64,000 nt of DNA from Microvirga calopogonii (lineage in GTDB: Bacteria > Pseudomonadota > Alphaproteobacteria > Rhizobiales > Beijerinckiaceae): positions 62,001-126,000 of the forward strand of contig NZ_QDGA01000006.1 in NCBI RefSeq assembly GCF_003347665.1. Reading direction: 5' to 3'. This document shows, in pieces, positions 48,771 through 57,038 of this stretch. A model generated the notes under the pieces. It saw only the letters and a list, made by a program, of their open reading frames with translations, had not been told where the DNA came from and did no database searches. How positions within the stretch are numbered: position 1 is the first letter of the stretch; each line of letters starts with the position of its first letter. A program made the position numbers and the translations under genes.

Positions 48771-48844
48771 TTTCGTTTTGGGGATTTTGAAATCTTCCCT
48801 TCCGACCTAGCTGTTCGATTGATGCTGATCTTTTGGGGATTTGC
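48771..48844 (-). promoter_or_regulatory. two leader boxes in the long leader of the 48334 gene
   Basis: CAAAATCCCCAAAACG at 48771-48790 and CAAATCCCCAAAAGATC at 48830-48844. Neither is followed by a start codon at the usual distance, so here the box is not part of a ribosome-binding site. Confidence 0.55.
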
Positions 48845-48933
48845 GTCTCTACCCTTCCGCCTGAGTTGTTGGCTTAGAGCCCTTCAACTTCGGGGGTTTT
48901 CGAAAACTTCTGATCCGAGGAATTAGGAATCGA

Positions 48934-49035
48934 GCTTCTGGAATGGCTGACCCATTCTGGGTCAGAACATCTTTGTGCCGTAGCATGGAGGGCTACGCGC
49001 CCTCAGGACCATATTGGCGGCCGTGGGCCGGACAT
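48934..49035 (-). ncRNA. duplicated hairpin element, copy 1
   Basis: About 100 bases related to 49647-49750. Hairpins CTGACCC/GGGTCAG, GAGGGC/GCCCTC and CGGCC/GGCCG recur in both copies, with different loops and the conserved surroundings TTCYRGAATGG and ATTGGCGGCC. On the minus strand copy 2 has a C-UUCG-G tetraloop in the last hairpin, which argues for minus-strand transcription. It lies in the leader of the 48334 gene. Confidence 0.6.
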
Positions 49036-49052
49036 CTATTGCAGGAAGACTG

Positions 49053-49370
49053 TTAGGCCTCGCCGTCGATGAGGCGATGGATTTCCTCGAAAGCGCGGTG
49101 GCGCTCCGGGAACGTCTTATAGGAGAGAGTTTCCTGTAACAGGCCTTCTAGCGCCATCACGGCATGTTCGACCTCGTACCATTTCGCAATGGTGAGAGTG
49201 AACGATCCTTCCTTACCGTGGAAGACGTCGAACAGAGCCGTAAATTTCTCTCGTCCGGCGTCGGATTCCATGACGTGCCGCAGGCAGTCCGACAGGAGCA
49301 TGCAATGCTTTTCGGTGAGGGTGACCGTGCGAGTCTCAACCTCGAAATCGATACACGTCATATCTTTCAT
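49053..49370 (-). CDS. hypothetical helical protein
   Basis: This encodes 105 residues; the ATG at 49370 overlaps the TGA of the upstream gene (ATGA); an ATG at 49361 is possible. Mostly helical (TLTEKHCMLLSDCLRHVMES). The sequence AAATCCCC before it lies in the coding end of the upstream gene (Gly-Asn-Pro-Gln) and may be chance. Confidence 0.68.
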   Translation of the reverse strand: MKDMTCIDFEVETRTVTLTEKHCMLLSDCLRHVMESDAGREKFTALFDVFHGKEGSFTLTIAKWYEVEHAVMALEGLLQETLSYKTFPERHRAFEEIHRLIDGEA

Positions 49371-49609
49371 TGGGGATTTCCTGAAGCAGAGTTTCCCCCT
49401 TCTTTCAGGAGCTGATCTAAGACCTCTAAATACCGTGCGAAGTCTTCAGGGCTCGCCTGGTCCTCATACTGTCGTGCGAATTCCTCAGCTGTTCGCGATG
49501 GCTCGGTTTCGTGGTCACCCAGAGCTTCGAGGTGACCGTCTCGAGCGATGTCTCCATCGTACAGCGTGAGATACCGGCGGGCGGCATCCTCGGGTGAAAG
49601 AATGACCAT
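49367..49609 (-). CDS. hypothetical acidic protein
   Basis: This encodes 80 residues from MVILSPEDAARRYLTLYDG. Acidic and helical (TAEEFARQYEDQASPEDFA). AAAGGA nine bases before the ATG. The hairpin element copy 2 lies 38 bases upstream, so the element is probably its leader. Translationally coupled to the next gene. Confidence 0.65.
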   Translation of the reverse strand: MVILSPEDAARRYLTLYDGDIARDGHLEALGDHETEPSRTAEEFARQYEDQASPEDFARYLEVLDQLLKEGGNSASGNPQ

Positions 49610-49646
49610 CGAAGTGTCCTTTCAGGAGGAGGAATGAGGCTTCTTG

Positions 49647-49750
49647 CTTCCAGAATGGCTGACCCGGTTCGGGTCAGACGATCTCCACGCTATTGGGAGG
49701 TGAGGGCGGTACGCCCTAAGGCCAGAAATTGGCGGCCGAAGGCCGAACAT
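49647..49750 (-). ncRNA. duplicated hairpin element, copy 2
   Basis: Second copy of the 48934 element, directly before the 49367 gene. Three hairpins recur: CTGACCC/GGGTCAG, AGGGCG/CGCCCT and CGGCC/GGCCG. The last has the UUCG tetraloop on the minus strand. Because the copies precede two unrelated genes, a cis-regulatory leader (riboswitch-like or protein-binding) is likely. Confidence 0.6.
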
Positions 49751-49799
49751 GACTGCGTGGGATAGCGGGGATAATTCGTTAACCAGAATTGACGTGAGG

Positions 49800-50173
49800 G
49801 AAATCGGGTGTGATCCAGAGCCGGAACAAATAAGGAACATTCACCCATGGACGGGGTATTTTGTCTGGTCCAGAAGCCGGAATTTCATCTCGGACTAACC
49901 GCAGCGATAGACCTAGAGTCGTCACCCCGTTCCAGGAAGGGAGGCTCTGCCTCACCTCCCTGCAAGCCGCCGCTTTGTCCTCCGGGATGCAGCAAGTCGG
50001 TCGCACCATCGCCTGCGGCTCCGGAGCAACCGCGTTGCGCACCCATCGGCACGCCTCGGACTTCGTCTCGGGCTCTGCACCGGGACTTGCACCCACCCTC
50101 CGCTCCTCGCCGGAGAGGCAGGGTTGCAGGAAGGGCCTGCAACCTGCCCCCCACTGAAGAAGAGGATCTCAAA
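49800..50173 (+). other. GC-rich structured upstream region of the 50174 gene
   Basis: This 370-base stretch has no credible protein frame (the open plus frame is Pro/Arg/Ser-rich). It contains GTTGCAGG/CCTGCAAC (50126-50146), GGGAGG/CCTCCC near 49940, and a nested GCGGCTCC/GGAGC/CCGC near 50020. It is either a long structured leader or an unrecognised RNA. Confidence 0.4.
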
Positions 50174-50401
50174 ATGAGCGTAGTTACCGGAGCAATGAAT
50201 GTCCTGGCCGATGTGAAGGCTGGCTTTGTCTCTGAAACGGATGTCGCCGAGGCGCGGGAGCAGCTGACGGCGGCTCTGCTGGCGGACGAGAGCCTGCCGC
50301 TGGAAGTCCGACTTCTCCTGGAGCTGCGCGAAGTCGAGGCTGGGTTCGTGGACAATAGGCGTATCGGCCGGCTGATCGGTGAGGCTGGCAAGCGGCACTA
50401 G
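50174..50401 (+). CDS. 75-residue helical protein
   Basis: The frame MSVVTGAMNVLADVKAGFVSE continues as amphipathic helices (LLLELREVEAGFVDNRRIG). AGAGGATCTC precedes the ATG. It is the only plus-strand gene between 39.5 and 57.5 kb. No family is recognised. Confidence 0.68.
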   Translation: MSVVTGAMNVLADVKAGFVSETDVAEAREQLTAALLADESLPLEVRLLLELREVEAGFVDNRRIGRLIGEAGKRH

Positions 50402-50463
50402 CCAGACCGCCTTAATCTTGGGGCCAAGGGGTCGGCGTGAACCAGGATCGCCGGCCCTTTCTT

Positions 50464-51474
50464 TCATTCAATCTCGGGACCGTCGTTCTTCTTCTGCCGG
50501 CGCTTCGGCATGGGCCGCGATCTCAGATCGGGGGCAGGATCCCCGAACATCTCTTTAGCGCGAGCAAGCACTTCGTCAGGGGATGCTTTCCCGGCGAAAG
50601 GTAGTTCCGACTCCGCCGGCGGTAGTTTGAAGGCGAGTCGCTGTTTACCAACAACTGGTCCCTCAACATCGGCAATGCGTCCGACAATGATCCGGTTATC
50701 ATCCTCGCGGAGGACGAAGTTGGTCTTGTTAACCGCCGCTACCTGCCCTTGGTAGGAGAGCCCTGGGGCTGCCGTTGCTACATACAGATCCATCCACTGG
50801 AAATTCTGATTGGTGAGGAAGTTCTGAACTTCCTTCAATTCTCGAATTCGATCAGGATCAAGTGCATCTGCAATCACCCGACGCATGGGGCCAGTGTCGG
50901 CATTATGCCCAGCGATACTGGCTACAACCATGCGCTCGCCGGAGATCGACTCGAAGTCGAGTTCGTGACCAGCTTGACGCCCTATGGTCTCGAGAAACGC
51001 GCGTTGAGTTCGACCATTGCCTTCACGAAACGGATGAATGTTGTTGATCCGGACAAGGAGGTCTCCTGCCTTTTTAATGAAGTCGTCGGCCGGGAGATTT
51101 CTCAAGTAACCCGATGCTTTGAGATGCTCGTCTAATGCGGCAAGAGCATCCGGGATCATATCGCCGGGAAGAAAGAACTTTCCGTCCGGCTTCCGCAGGG
51201 ATGGCTCTGTAGCGATTGTCCGATCTGAAAGACGAACTGTCTCATCACGCGAGTGGCCAGCCCACTCATAAACATCCTGGAACAGGTGTCTGTGGAGAAG
51301 CTTTAGGTAACGGGAGTCGGGAATGGCTGCTTCTTCTTGGAGAGCCAGGCCGAGATCCAGTTCAACAATTCGGGCTTCGACGAAGGGGGCTTCAAGCCTT
51401 TCTAGAGTTTCAGGATCGGCAGCACAAAGCTTGTTTTTCGGCACCTTGGTGCCGGGGACGGTGTAGTTAGGCAT
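50464..51474 (-). CDS. Fic-domain AMP-transferase (VbhT-like toxin)
   Basis: This encodes 336 residues. HPFREGNGRTQR (residues ~145-156) is the complete active motif HxFx(D/E)GNGRxxR. Upstream LFQDVYEWAGHSRDETV is the typical flap/FIC entry. The C-terminal YQGQVAAVNKTNFVLREDDNR...VGKQRLAFKLP is an OB-like module, as in VbhT and Bep proteins where it precedes a secretion domain; no such domain follows. Fic toxins transfer AMP to targets such as topoisomerases. The antitoxin lies directly upstream (51475). Confidence 0.85.
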   Translation of the reverse strand: MPNYTVPGTKVPKNKLCAADPETLERLEAPFVEARIVELDLGLALQEEAAIPDSRYLKLLHRHLFQDVYEWAGHSRDETVRLSDRTIATEPSLRKPDGKFFLPGDMIPDALAALDEHLKASGYLRNLPADDFIKKAGDLLVRINNIHPFREGNGRTQRAFLETIGRQAGHELDFESISGERMVVASIAGHNADTGPMRRVIADALDPDRIRELKEVQNFLTNQNFQWMDLYVATAAPGLSYQGQVAAVNKTNFVLREDDNRIIVGRIADVEGPVVGKQRLAFKLPPAESELPFAGKASPDEVLARAKEMFGDPAPDLRSRPMPKRRQKKNDGPEIE

Positions 51475-51693
51475 TCAGCGTGGAAGCCCCAGTGCTTGTT
51501 TTAGCATAGGGATGACATCCGCCATCTCAATCTCGCCGTTGATAAACGATTCAAAAATGGGATCAGCCCGTGGATCGCGTTTGGCGCCCTCCATAGCACT
51601 GCTGTGGGCGGCTTTTTGTATGGCGCGCCGCCGGCGCTCCATCTCTTCCGGCGAGATCTTGGGAGTGGAGGATTTTCGGGCAACTGCTGTCAT
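51475..51693 (-). CDS. VbhA-like antitoxin of the Fic protein
   Basis: This encodes 72 residues from ATG 51693. RRRAIQKAAHSSAMEGAKRD carries the inhibitory helix motif (S/T)xxxE(G/N) as SSAMEG, which places a Glu in the Fic active site and blocks ATP binding. FESFINGEIEMADVIPMLKQ is the usual VbhA C-terminus. It directly precedes the toxin, with the stop and the toxin ATG adjacent. Confidence 0.8.
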   Translation of the reverse strand: MTAVARKSSTPKISPEEMERRRRAIQKAAHSSAMEGAKRDPRADPIFESFINGEIEMADVIPMLKQALGLPR

Positions 51694-51773
51694 GTTCAAT
51701 CCCATAGGGCACAAAGAACCATACCATAGAACGCCATAGGCTAGTACCCAGTTCAGGCACGTTACTCCATTAC

Positions 51774-52688
51774 TTATCCGAAATGCCCCAGAACCGCATC
51801 AACGAGGGCGGGAACCTTGGCAGCATAAAGCCCAACCTGCCCCAACCGCATCGGATTGAGCTCGATGATCCCGACCTCTCCATTGATCATCGCGACATCC
51901 AGAACGAAGCTGCCGCCTCCGAGTTGGTCGACCGCCTCTGATGCGAAGGCGAGATACTGGTCGAGCCGGAGGTTGGACATTGCCAGTCCACCCAATTTGG
52001 TATCCCCGCGATGCTCAATCATCGCCGGGTCATAAAGAGCGGTGTTGTCGAGAGGAGTCTTCCACGGAACGCATCCGGCGCCCGTCACGACCTGTCCGTC
52101 GACCACGAAGAGGCGGTATTCATACGTCATATCGACGTATTCCTGAACTAGCAGACAGGCGTCCTCATCGATGAAGGAATAAACCATGGCGTCCAAGGCT
52201 TGCCAGAGCGAGGTGCCGACAGGAACGTGCTTGGTGAAATACTTGTCCCGAGTGGCCTTCACGAAGGCATCCTTGCCTTCCAAGTGGAGCCGCTGGACTT
52301 CCATATCGGCTTGATCGAGATCGCAGATCTTGATGGACCGGCCGGCGAGTTCGAGAAAGCCTGGCATCGTCCAATAGGGAAGGGTCTTCTCCTTAGGCCC
52401 TGGATACTTCAGTCCCTCCCGGAATAGATCGCTGCGATGGCCTGCCCGCCCAAAGATATGGGTGACAGCATCCGGGACCTTGCCAAGGTCGTCGTAGGCC
52501 TTGATTTCGCTGCCGAGGCGATCCTTGAGAGTTTTCCAGAGGATGGCGTTCTCAAGGCGCTCCTCTGGGTCGCTGCCCCGATCCAGGACGAAAGCATACG
52601 GCGGGACTGGATCCAGAGCTGCTGCCGCAAGTGCCATGCCGATGGAGGCGAGCCGCGGCTTTACGAGCATTCCAGCGAGATCGTCCAT
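51774..52688 (-). CDS. ATP-grasp family protein (DUF4343-like), leader-boxed
   Basis: This encodes 304 residues from MDDLAGMLVKPRLASIGMA. DACLLVQEYVDMTYEYRLFVVDGQVVTGAGCVPW and GSFVLDVAMINGEVGIIELNPMRLGQVGLY show the ATP-grasp C-terminal lobe with the EL/xP metal-binding segment. Such proteins ligate an amine and a carboxylate, e.g. peptide or RNA-end ligation. Substrate unknown. Leader box at 52695-52710. Confidence 0.78.
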   Translation of the reverse strand: MDDLAGMLVKPRLASIGMALAAAALDPVPPYAFVLDRGSDPEERLENAILWKTLKDRLGSEIKAYDDLGKVPDAVTHIFGRAGHRSDLFREGLKYPGPKEKTLPYWTMPGFLELAGRSIKICDLDQADMEVQRLHLEGKDAFVKATRDKYFTKHVPVGTSLWQALDAMVYSFIDEDACLLVQEYVDMTYEYRLFVVDGQVVTGAGCVPWKTPLDNTALYDPAMIEHRGDTKLGGLAMSNLRLDQYLAFASEAVDQLGGGSFVLDVAMINGEVGIIELNPMRLGQVGLYAAKVPALVDAVLGHFG

Positions 52689-52747
52689 TCCCTATTCCTT
52701 TCGGGGATTCCTGCGAATTGAATTCCGCCGGTCCTCAGATCCTGGCT

Positions 52748-53650
52748 TCAATCGGCTCTTGCGGAAAACCGATCCAGGGCGGTGATCCGGCGCACGGGAG
52801 GATCGACCGGGCGCAGATAGATTTGCGACTGCAGGAAGGTGATTTCCTCCTGGAGCCTGTCTTCGGGAATGTCGATCCACCACGCTTTCTGTGAGCCGTC
52901 CGATCCGTCCGACCATCGGTAGGACCGAGCTTTGAGAAGGTCCTTTCGCTCATAGGGTGTGTTGGGCGCTTTGACGCGGCAGGTTATCGCTCTGGAGGCC
53001 TGCAGCAGGTACGAGATCGGGGAGCGTCCAGACTTCGGGAGAGGCAGCCTGAGGATTTGGAGGGCAGCGAGGCAATCTTGCGCGGCCCTATGTGCCTTGA
53101 AGAAGAACCCGCTTTTCATGCCGATGTAGCTGAGGGTCGCGCTCTCAAAGCCTTCCTCTTTCCAAGGGACCTCATAGAGGGAACACGCCCACGGTTTCGT
53201 GGTGAAGATCGGCGACAGCTTTTCCAGCCAACGGCGATCGAAGGCGGCCTTGTGAGCCACACAGATTTCGGCGGCCGAGACGAGGCCAACGACGGCATCA
53301 AGGTCGATGATCTTCCCCTGGACCATGCTGTCGTCGATGCCGGTCAGGTCGGTGATTGCGGCTGGGATGGGCTGGGACGGTTGCTGCAGCTGCTGGAACG
53401 GCTGGAAGATCTCAACGATCTCTCCGTCATCTGTGAAGGTGAACGGAACCATGGCGAGCTCGATGATGTCACCGCTCCTGGGATCAAGCGAGGTGGTCTC
53501 CGTATCCACATAGAGGCCAAAGTGCTGTCCGACCGGGAGGTCTTTCGGATCGGGAGCGGGGGGGAATGCCTCTGCATCGGTGACCAGCTGGCGCAGGATA
53601 CGATAGCGGCCAGAGGCTTCGAGGGCGGCTGCCATTTCCTCAAAATGCAT
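52748..53650 (-). CDS. DnaQ-like 3'-5' exonuclease
   Basis: This encodes 300 residues from MHFEEMAAALEASGRYRIL. After a ~45-residue N-terminus comes VDTETTSLDPRSGDIIELA (ExoI, DxExT), AHKAAFDRRWLE (ExoII) and HRAAQDCLAALQIL (ExoIII, HxAxxD), all five catalytic positions present. The C-terminal 100 residues are unassigned. Members of this group act in proofreading or RNA/DNA trimming. ATG 53650 is chosen for the natural N-terminus. Confidence 0.85.
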   Translation of the reverse strand: MHFEEMAAALEASGRYRILRQLVTDAEAFPPAPDPKDLPVGQHFGLYVDTETTSLDPRSGDIIELAMVPFTFTDDGEIVEIFQPFQQLQQPSQPIPAAITDLTGIDDSMVQGKIIDLDAVVGLVSAAEICVAHKAAFDRRWLEKLSPIFTTKPWACSLYEVPWKEEGFESATLSYIGMKSGFFFKAHRAAQDCLAALQILRLPLPKSGRSPISYLLQASRAITCRVKAPNTPYERKDLLKARSYRWSDGSDGSQKAWWIDIPEDRLQEEITFLQSQIYLRPVDPPVRRITALDRFSARAD

Positions 53651-53672
53651 GGGTCGAACTTTCTGTAGGCGG

Positions 53673-54011
53673 TTAGCTGGTGATCGCGACCGGCTCGGGA
53701 TTGAGGCCGCACTCTTTGACCCGGTCCCAAAGGAGCGAGGTGGCCCGGGGCCTTCCGTTAGGCGTGCGGCCCTGGGTGTAGTCGCCAACCTTAAGGAGGC
53801 GGCAGTATCCAAAGCGTTGCTCGGGCCGGTCTTTCCGCCCCTTCCAGTACGGGCAGGACTCGGTTTTCAGGGTCGGCGCTCCGTGTGACCCTGCGGCGAC
53901 GCTGGTGATGCGGTAGCAATAATCCCCGTGCGGGATGACTGTCTCAGCACGGCTGATCCGACGGTCGTGGCGAGACTGACGGCGAAGGGCGGCAGGGGCT
54001 TGGACGGGCAT
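53673..54011 (-). CDS. hypothetical Cys-containing protein
   Basis: This encodes 112 residues from MPVQAPAALRRQSRHDRRI. YCYRITSVAAG and SCPYWKGRK...RFGYCRLLKVGDY hold four cysteines, a possible zinc-binding small domain. GGGAG precedes the ATG. It follows the macro-domain gene by 14 bases. Confidence 0.68.
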   Translation of the reverse strand: MPVQAPAALRRQSRHDRRISRAETVIPHGDYCYRITSVAAGSHGAPTLKTESCPYWKGRKDRPEQRFGYCRLLKVGDYTQGRTPNGRPRATSLLWDRVKECGLNPEPVAITS

Positions 54012-54025
54012 CAGTGGTCGGCTCC

Positions 54026-54577
54026 CTATTGGACGTAGATCGTGACGTCGATCGGGGAGGCTCCGAAGACCTCATTGATGATGGCCCGGATCGTCGGCCA
54101 GTCGCCGCCGGAAAGTCCGGCTCCAATCCGGGGGAGGGCCAGGGAAGTGGGGCGAGTGAGTTCCTCCGGCCGCCGAGGGTCGAGGGCGATGCCTGCCAGC
54201 ATCTGGTTGCGGGCCGAGGTCAGTGAGGAACGAACGGCGTCGTATTCGACGCGGCGCCGGTCGGTGCCGACTTCTAACTGGATGAACAGGTTGGCGATCG
54301 CCGCCAGATTCGGGCGCAACCGCCGGCGGAGCCCCACCTCGGTCACGCCGACGAACTGAACGGTACCAAGCAGAGAGGGAGCAACGGCCGTGTTTGGACG
54401 AGCGCCGCGGACGGTCGGCACCGAGCTATGGAGTTGCTTGAACTCACGTTTGACGTGCGGCCAGGTGTTGGCGATGGCCTCGGCAAAGCCCTTGCCCATT
54501 GCACCAATGCAGTTGGTGCCGTGACCGATGACCATGGCTTCCGTCTGAAGGGCGTTGCCGCGAGTTTCTCGAATCAT
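54026..54577 (-). CDS. macro-domain protein (ADP-ribose phosphatase-like), leader-boxed
   Basis: This encodes 183 residues. VIGHGTNCIGAMGKGFAEAI and PRIGAGLSGGDWPTIRAII are the two ADP-ribose-binding loops of the macro fold; the order matches Poa1-type ADP-ribose-1''-phosphate phosphatases. It may remove or read ADP-ribose, a product of tRNA splicing or of antiphage/toxin modification. Leader box at 54583-54598. Confidence 0.85.
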   Translation of the reverse strand: MIRETRGNALQTEAMVIGHGTNCIGAMGKGFAEAIANTWPHVKREFKQLHSSVPTVRGARPNTAVAPSLLGTVQFVGVTEVGLRRRLRPNLAAIANLFIQLEVGTDRRRVEYDAVRSSLTSARNQMLAGIALDPRRPEELTRPTSLALPRIGAGLSGGDWPTIRAIINEVFGASPIDVTIYVQ

Positions 54578-54679
54578 CGAAGTTCCTGGGGTTTTCCAAA
54601 AGATCGAATTCGACCCCTTGCCCTGATCTCCGATTTAGTAATTCGTCTGCAACAAGTTTAATTCGGGATGATGAATGCG

Positions 54680-55513
54680 CTAATTTCGGTTCAGGCCCAT
54701 TTCTCGGCTTTGGAGCTTGCGCTTCCAGAGGTCCTCCATGCCGATGATGTTCTCGACCGTGCTGGCAGAGCCTGCAACTTCTAGAATGGAAACCTGGTAG
54801 TCGCTGGGGTCTCGGCTCCGGAGGGCGACGTTGCCGCCGTGGCCACCGTGGACGTAGGCAAGCCAGCGGCCGTAGAACCCACCCTCGCCATAGGCCGCGC
54901 CGACATATTGCTCCTTGGTCTTGGGACAGGTCAGGAGATAAACCCCGCGTGAGTTCGAAAGGGTAGTCCGCCAGGGGAGCGGGAGTCCTTCGAGCGTCGA
55001 GAGGGGTGAGAGGAAGCGGCTGAACCCGGGAAACTCAGGCTCTTGAAATGCTGCCCGGATTTCAAGAATGGCCTTATTCTGATTGTCGGCCCGCTGGATC
55101 CAGGCGCGTTCTGAGGCGCCCCAATCAATCACGAGGCGGCCGGCGAGGTCGTTGAGTTGCTCCTCCAGAGCGAGATCGTAGATGTCGCAGGTGCCGGCAA
55201 GATCGATCCCGTCGGCATGGGGCCAAACTCGGTCCTCCTTGGATGGCCCTAAATAGCGGCATCGGTAAAAACCGGCGAGGAGCGTTTCCCCGGCCGGAGT
55301 GACCACGAAGGATGCCCAATAGCCTGCCTGCAGCTTCGGTTTGTTCCCGAAGCTCTGAGTGCCCTGGTACAGTTCGAAGGCAGGCCTATCGTCCCTCCAT
55401 AGCTCGTACGGCGTCCGGCCTCTGGCCGAGCGAGGGTCTTTATGCCTCAGAAGACGAACATCTGAGGGCGGGATACTGGCTTGGTCGAAGAGTGTATTTA
55501 GGTAGAGCGGCAT
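54680..55513 (-). CDS. GIY-YIG endonuclease-like protein
   Basis: This encodes 277 residues. The C-terminal 95 residues begin GVYLLTCPKTKEQYVGAAYGEGGFYGRW, with the GIY-YIG core (GVY, YVG), a catalytic-type Arg, and ENIIGMEDLWKRKLQSR, with the conserved Glu. The N-terminal 180 residues are unassigned (LFDQASIPPSDVRLLRHKDPR resembles the N-terminus of phage-type GIY-YIG nucleases). Confidence 0.8.
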   Translation of the reverse strand: MPLYLNTLFDQASIPPSDVRLLRHKDPRSARGRTPYELWRDDRPAFELYQGTQSFGNKPKLQAGYWASFVVTPAGETLLAGFYRCRYLGPSKEDRVWPHADGIDLAGTCDIYDLALEEQLNDLAGRLVIDWGASERAWIQRADNQNKAILEIRAAFQEPEFPGFSRFLSPLSTLEGLPLPWRTTLSNSRGVYLLTCPKTKEQYVGAAYGEGGFYGRWLAYVHGGHGGNVALRSRDPSDYQVSILEVAGSASTVENIIGMEDLWKRKLQSREMGLNRN

Positions 55514-55595
55514 CGATCGCTGGGCGGTTTGCCTAATCGGAGACCAGGCGTTCTATGAACCTTGTAGCGCCCATGCCTTAAGCGGCGGTTATCCG

Positions 55596-55883
55596 CTAGG
55601 GTTCAAAGCCGCGGCTGATCCGGCTCGCCGAGTTCTTGATGGATGAGGCAAAGACCCACTGCATGACGTCTTCCTCATTGTCATGCGGTTCGTGATCGGA
55701 CTGGTTTACGAACCGCGCTCTCATGCCGATGTCGTCATCCCTGAGGATGCCTAGGGCATTGTCCCAGCGAAGGTTCTTTTTTACTTGCGCGGTCCGGGCC
55801 CGCTCCATCAGGTCTGGGCCGTAGGTATCCGACTTCGGAGTCGAAATATGCGAAAGCTCGGTGAGCTTGATGTGGCGTCTCAT
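55596..55883 (-). CDS. 95-residue hypothetical protein
   Basis: The frame MRRHIKLTELSHISTPKSD, from ATG 55883 with GAGG upstream, is acidic in the middle (SDHEPHDNEEDVMQW) and ends SRISRGFEP. It follows the DNA methyltransferase by 14 bases. No family is recognised. Confidence 0.65.
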   Translation of the reverse strand: MRRHIKLTELSHISTPKSDTYGPDLMERARTAQVKKNLRWDNALGILRDDDIGMRARFVNQSDHEPHDNEEDVMQWVFASSIKNSASRISRGFEP

Positions 55884-55896
55884 CGGTCGGCCCTCA

Positions 55897-56994
55897 TTAG
55901 GGGAGAAAGTCGAGAAGGTTGGTCTGGGCCGGCGCATCGACGCGGCGAGCCTCGGCCTGCCAGACGGCGAGCGTCTCATCCGAAACGCCTGGGAGGTGGG
56001 AGACGAGATCTGGTTCCACGGAAGCCAGGCGCTTGGCTCTAATGTCCTCGTAGAACAGATCGCACCCGGAGAAGCTCCGTCCGGTTTCGCGGCAGGCAAC
56101 ATGCGTTGTGCCGGATCCGGAGAACGGATCGATTACGAGGTCCCCCGGCATCGAATAGACGAGGACCGCCCGACGGGCGAGTTCTAGGGGGAACTGAGCG
56201 GGATGGCCGGTCCGTTCAGGATGATTGTGGCCGATGCTGCCAATATCGTCCCAGACATTCGACGGCCAAGCACCTAAAGGGTGGGAACTCAATTGGCCTT
56301 TTCGAGCCCCTTTGAACGCTCGCTTGCCTGGCCCTTTCTGGGGCCTCCTGGCTGGCGTCGGGTTAAAAACAGGGTTCGAACCCTTCGAGAATACCAAAGC
56401 AGTCTCATGACGCTCTGCCAAGCGGCCGCGGGGCGTGAGACCGTGCGGCTGTGCCCAAATTACCCTGGACTGAAATGTGAGGCCAGTCTTCTTCAGCGGT
56501 TCGAACAGGAGCGCATCGAGTGGCGCAAGGCCTCCGGTCTCGTCGCGTGTCGATCCGACTTGTAGGAACAGGGTGCCGCCGTCCTTCAGTATGCGAGCGC
56601 ACTCCGAGATGACCTGCATCGTCCAGCCCATGAAATAGACGAAGGCCATCTGATCGGCGGAGGCGCCATCGCCATAGCGCTTTCCGACGTTGTACGGGAT
56701 GCTGGTCATAACAAGCTGGGCGCACTCATCTGGCAGGGAGTCTAGATAATCCAGAACGTCGGCCTTCGCCGTCGTGTCTATCAGAGCAGCAAGGCTCTCG
56801 AGCTGGCGGGCTTTGCGTTCCGCAGCCCGCTCCCGGATGCGGGCCTCCGTTTTGCGAGCGCCGTGTTTGAGTGCGAGGCCATAGATCCTGCCGCGGCTCC
56901 ACCCTGAGGCCGCTCGTATCTCGTCATAGGTCATGACCGGCAGGGCTTGGAGGATGTCGGCCTCGGTCACCAGAACGGGCGAATGAGCGTTCAC
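55897..56994 (-). CDS. DNA adenine/cytosine-N4 methyltransferase, beta class
   Basis: This encodes 365 residues from GTG 56994 (GGAG upstream). An N-terminal helix-turn-helix-like part (MTYDEIRAASGWSRGRIYG) precedes TSIPYNVGKRYGDG (motif IV, normally TSPPY; Pro is Ile here) and, after about 170 residues, DPFSGSGTTHVAC (motif I). This IV-before-I order is that of beta-class enzymes. Without a visible restriction partner it is probably an orphan methylase or antirestriction factor. Confidence 0.82.
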   Translation of the reverse strand: MNAHSPVLVTEADILQALPVMTYDEIRAASGWSRGRIYGLALKHGARKTEARIRERAAERKARQLESLAALIDTTAKADVLDYLDSLPDECAQLVMTSIPYNVGKRYGDGASADQMAFVYFMGWTMQVISECARILKDGGTLFLQVGSTRDETGGLAPLDALLFEPLKKTGLTFQSRVIWAQPHGLTPRGRLAERHETALVFSKGSNPVFNPTPARRPQKGPGKRAFKGARKGQLSSHPLGAWPSNVWDDIGSIGHNHPERTGHPAQFPLELARRAVLVYSMPGDLVIDPFSGSGTTHVACRETGRSFSGCDLFYEDIRAKRLASVEPDLVSHLPGVSDETLAVWQAEARRVDAPAQTNLLDFLP

Positions 56995-57038
56995 GTAGTT
57001 CTCCAGCAGTGAATGGTATCGAAAGTCTGCAGGGAAGG

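Noticed and set aside
49369..49381. Leader box before the 49370 start
   Set aside because: AAATCCCC here encodes the end of the upstream gene (GNPQ-stop), and the GAAAGGA half is missing.
49847..50173. N-terminal extension of the 50174 gene
   Set aside because: Pro/Arg-rich sequence over hairpins; a good ribosome-binding site lies before 50174.
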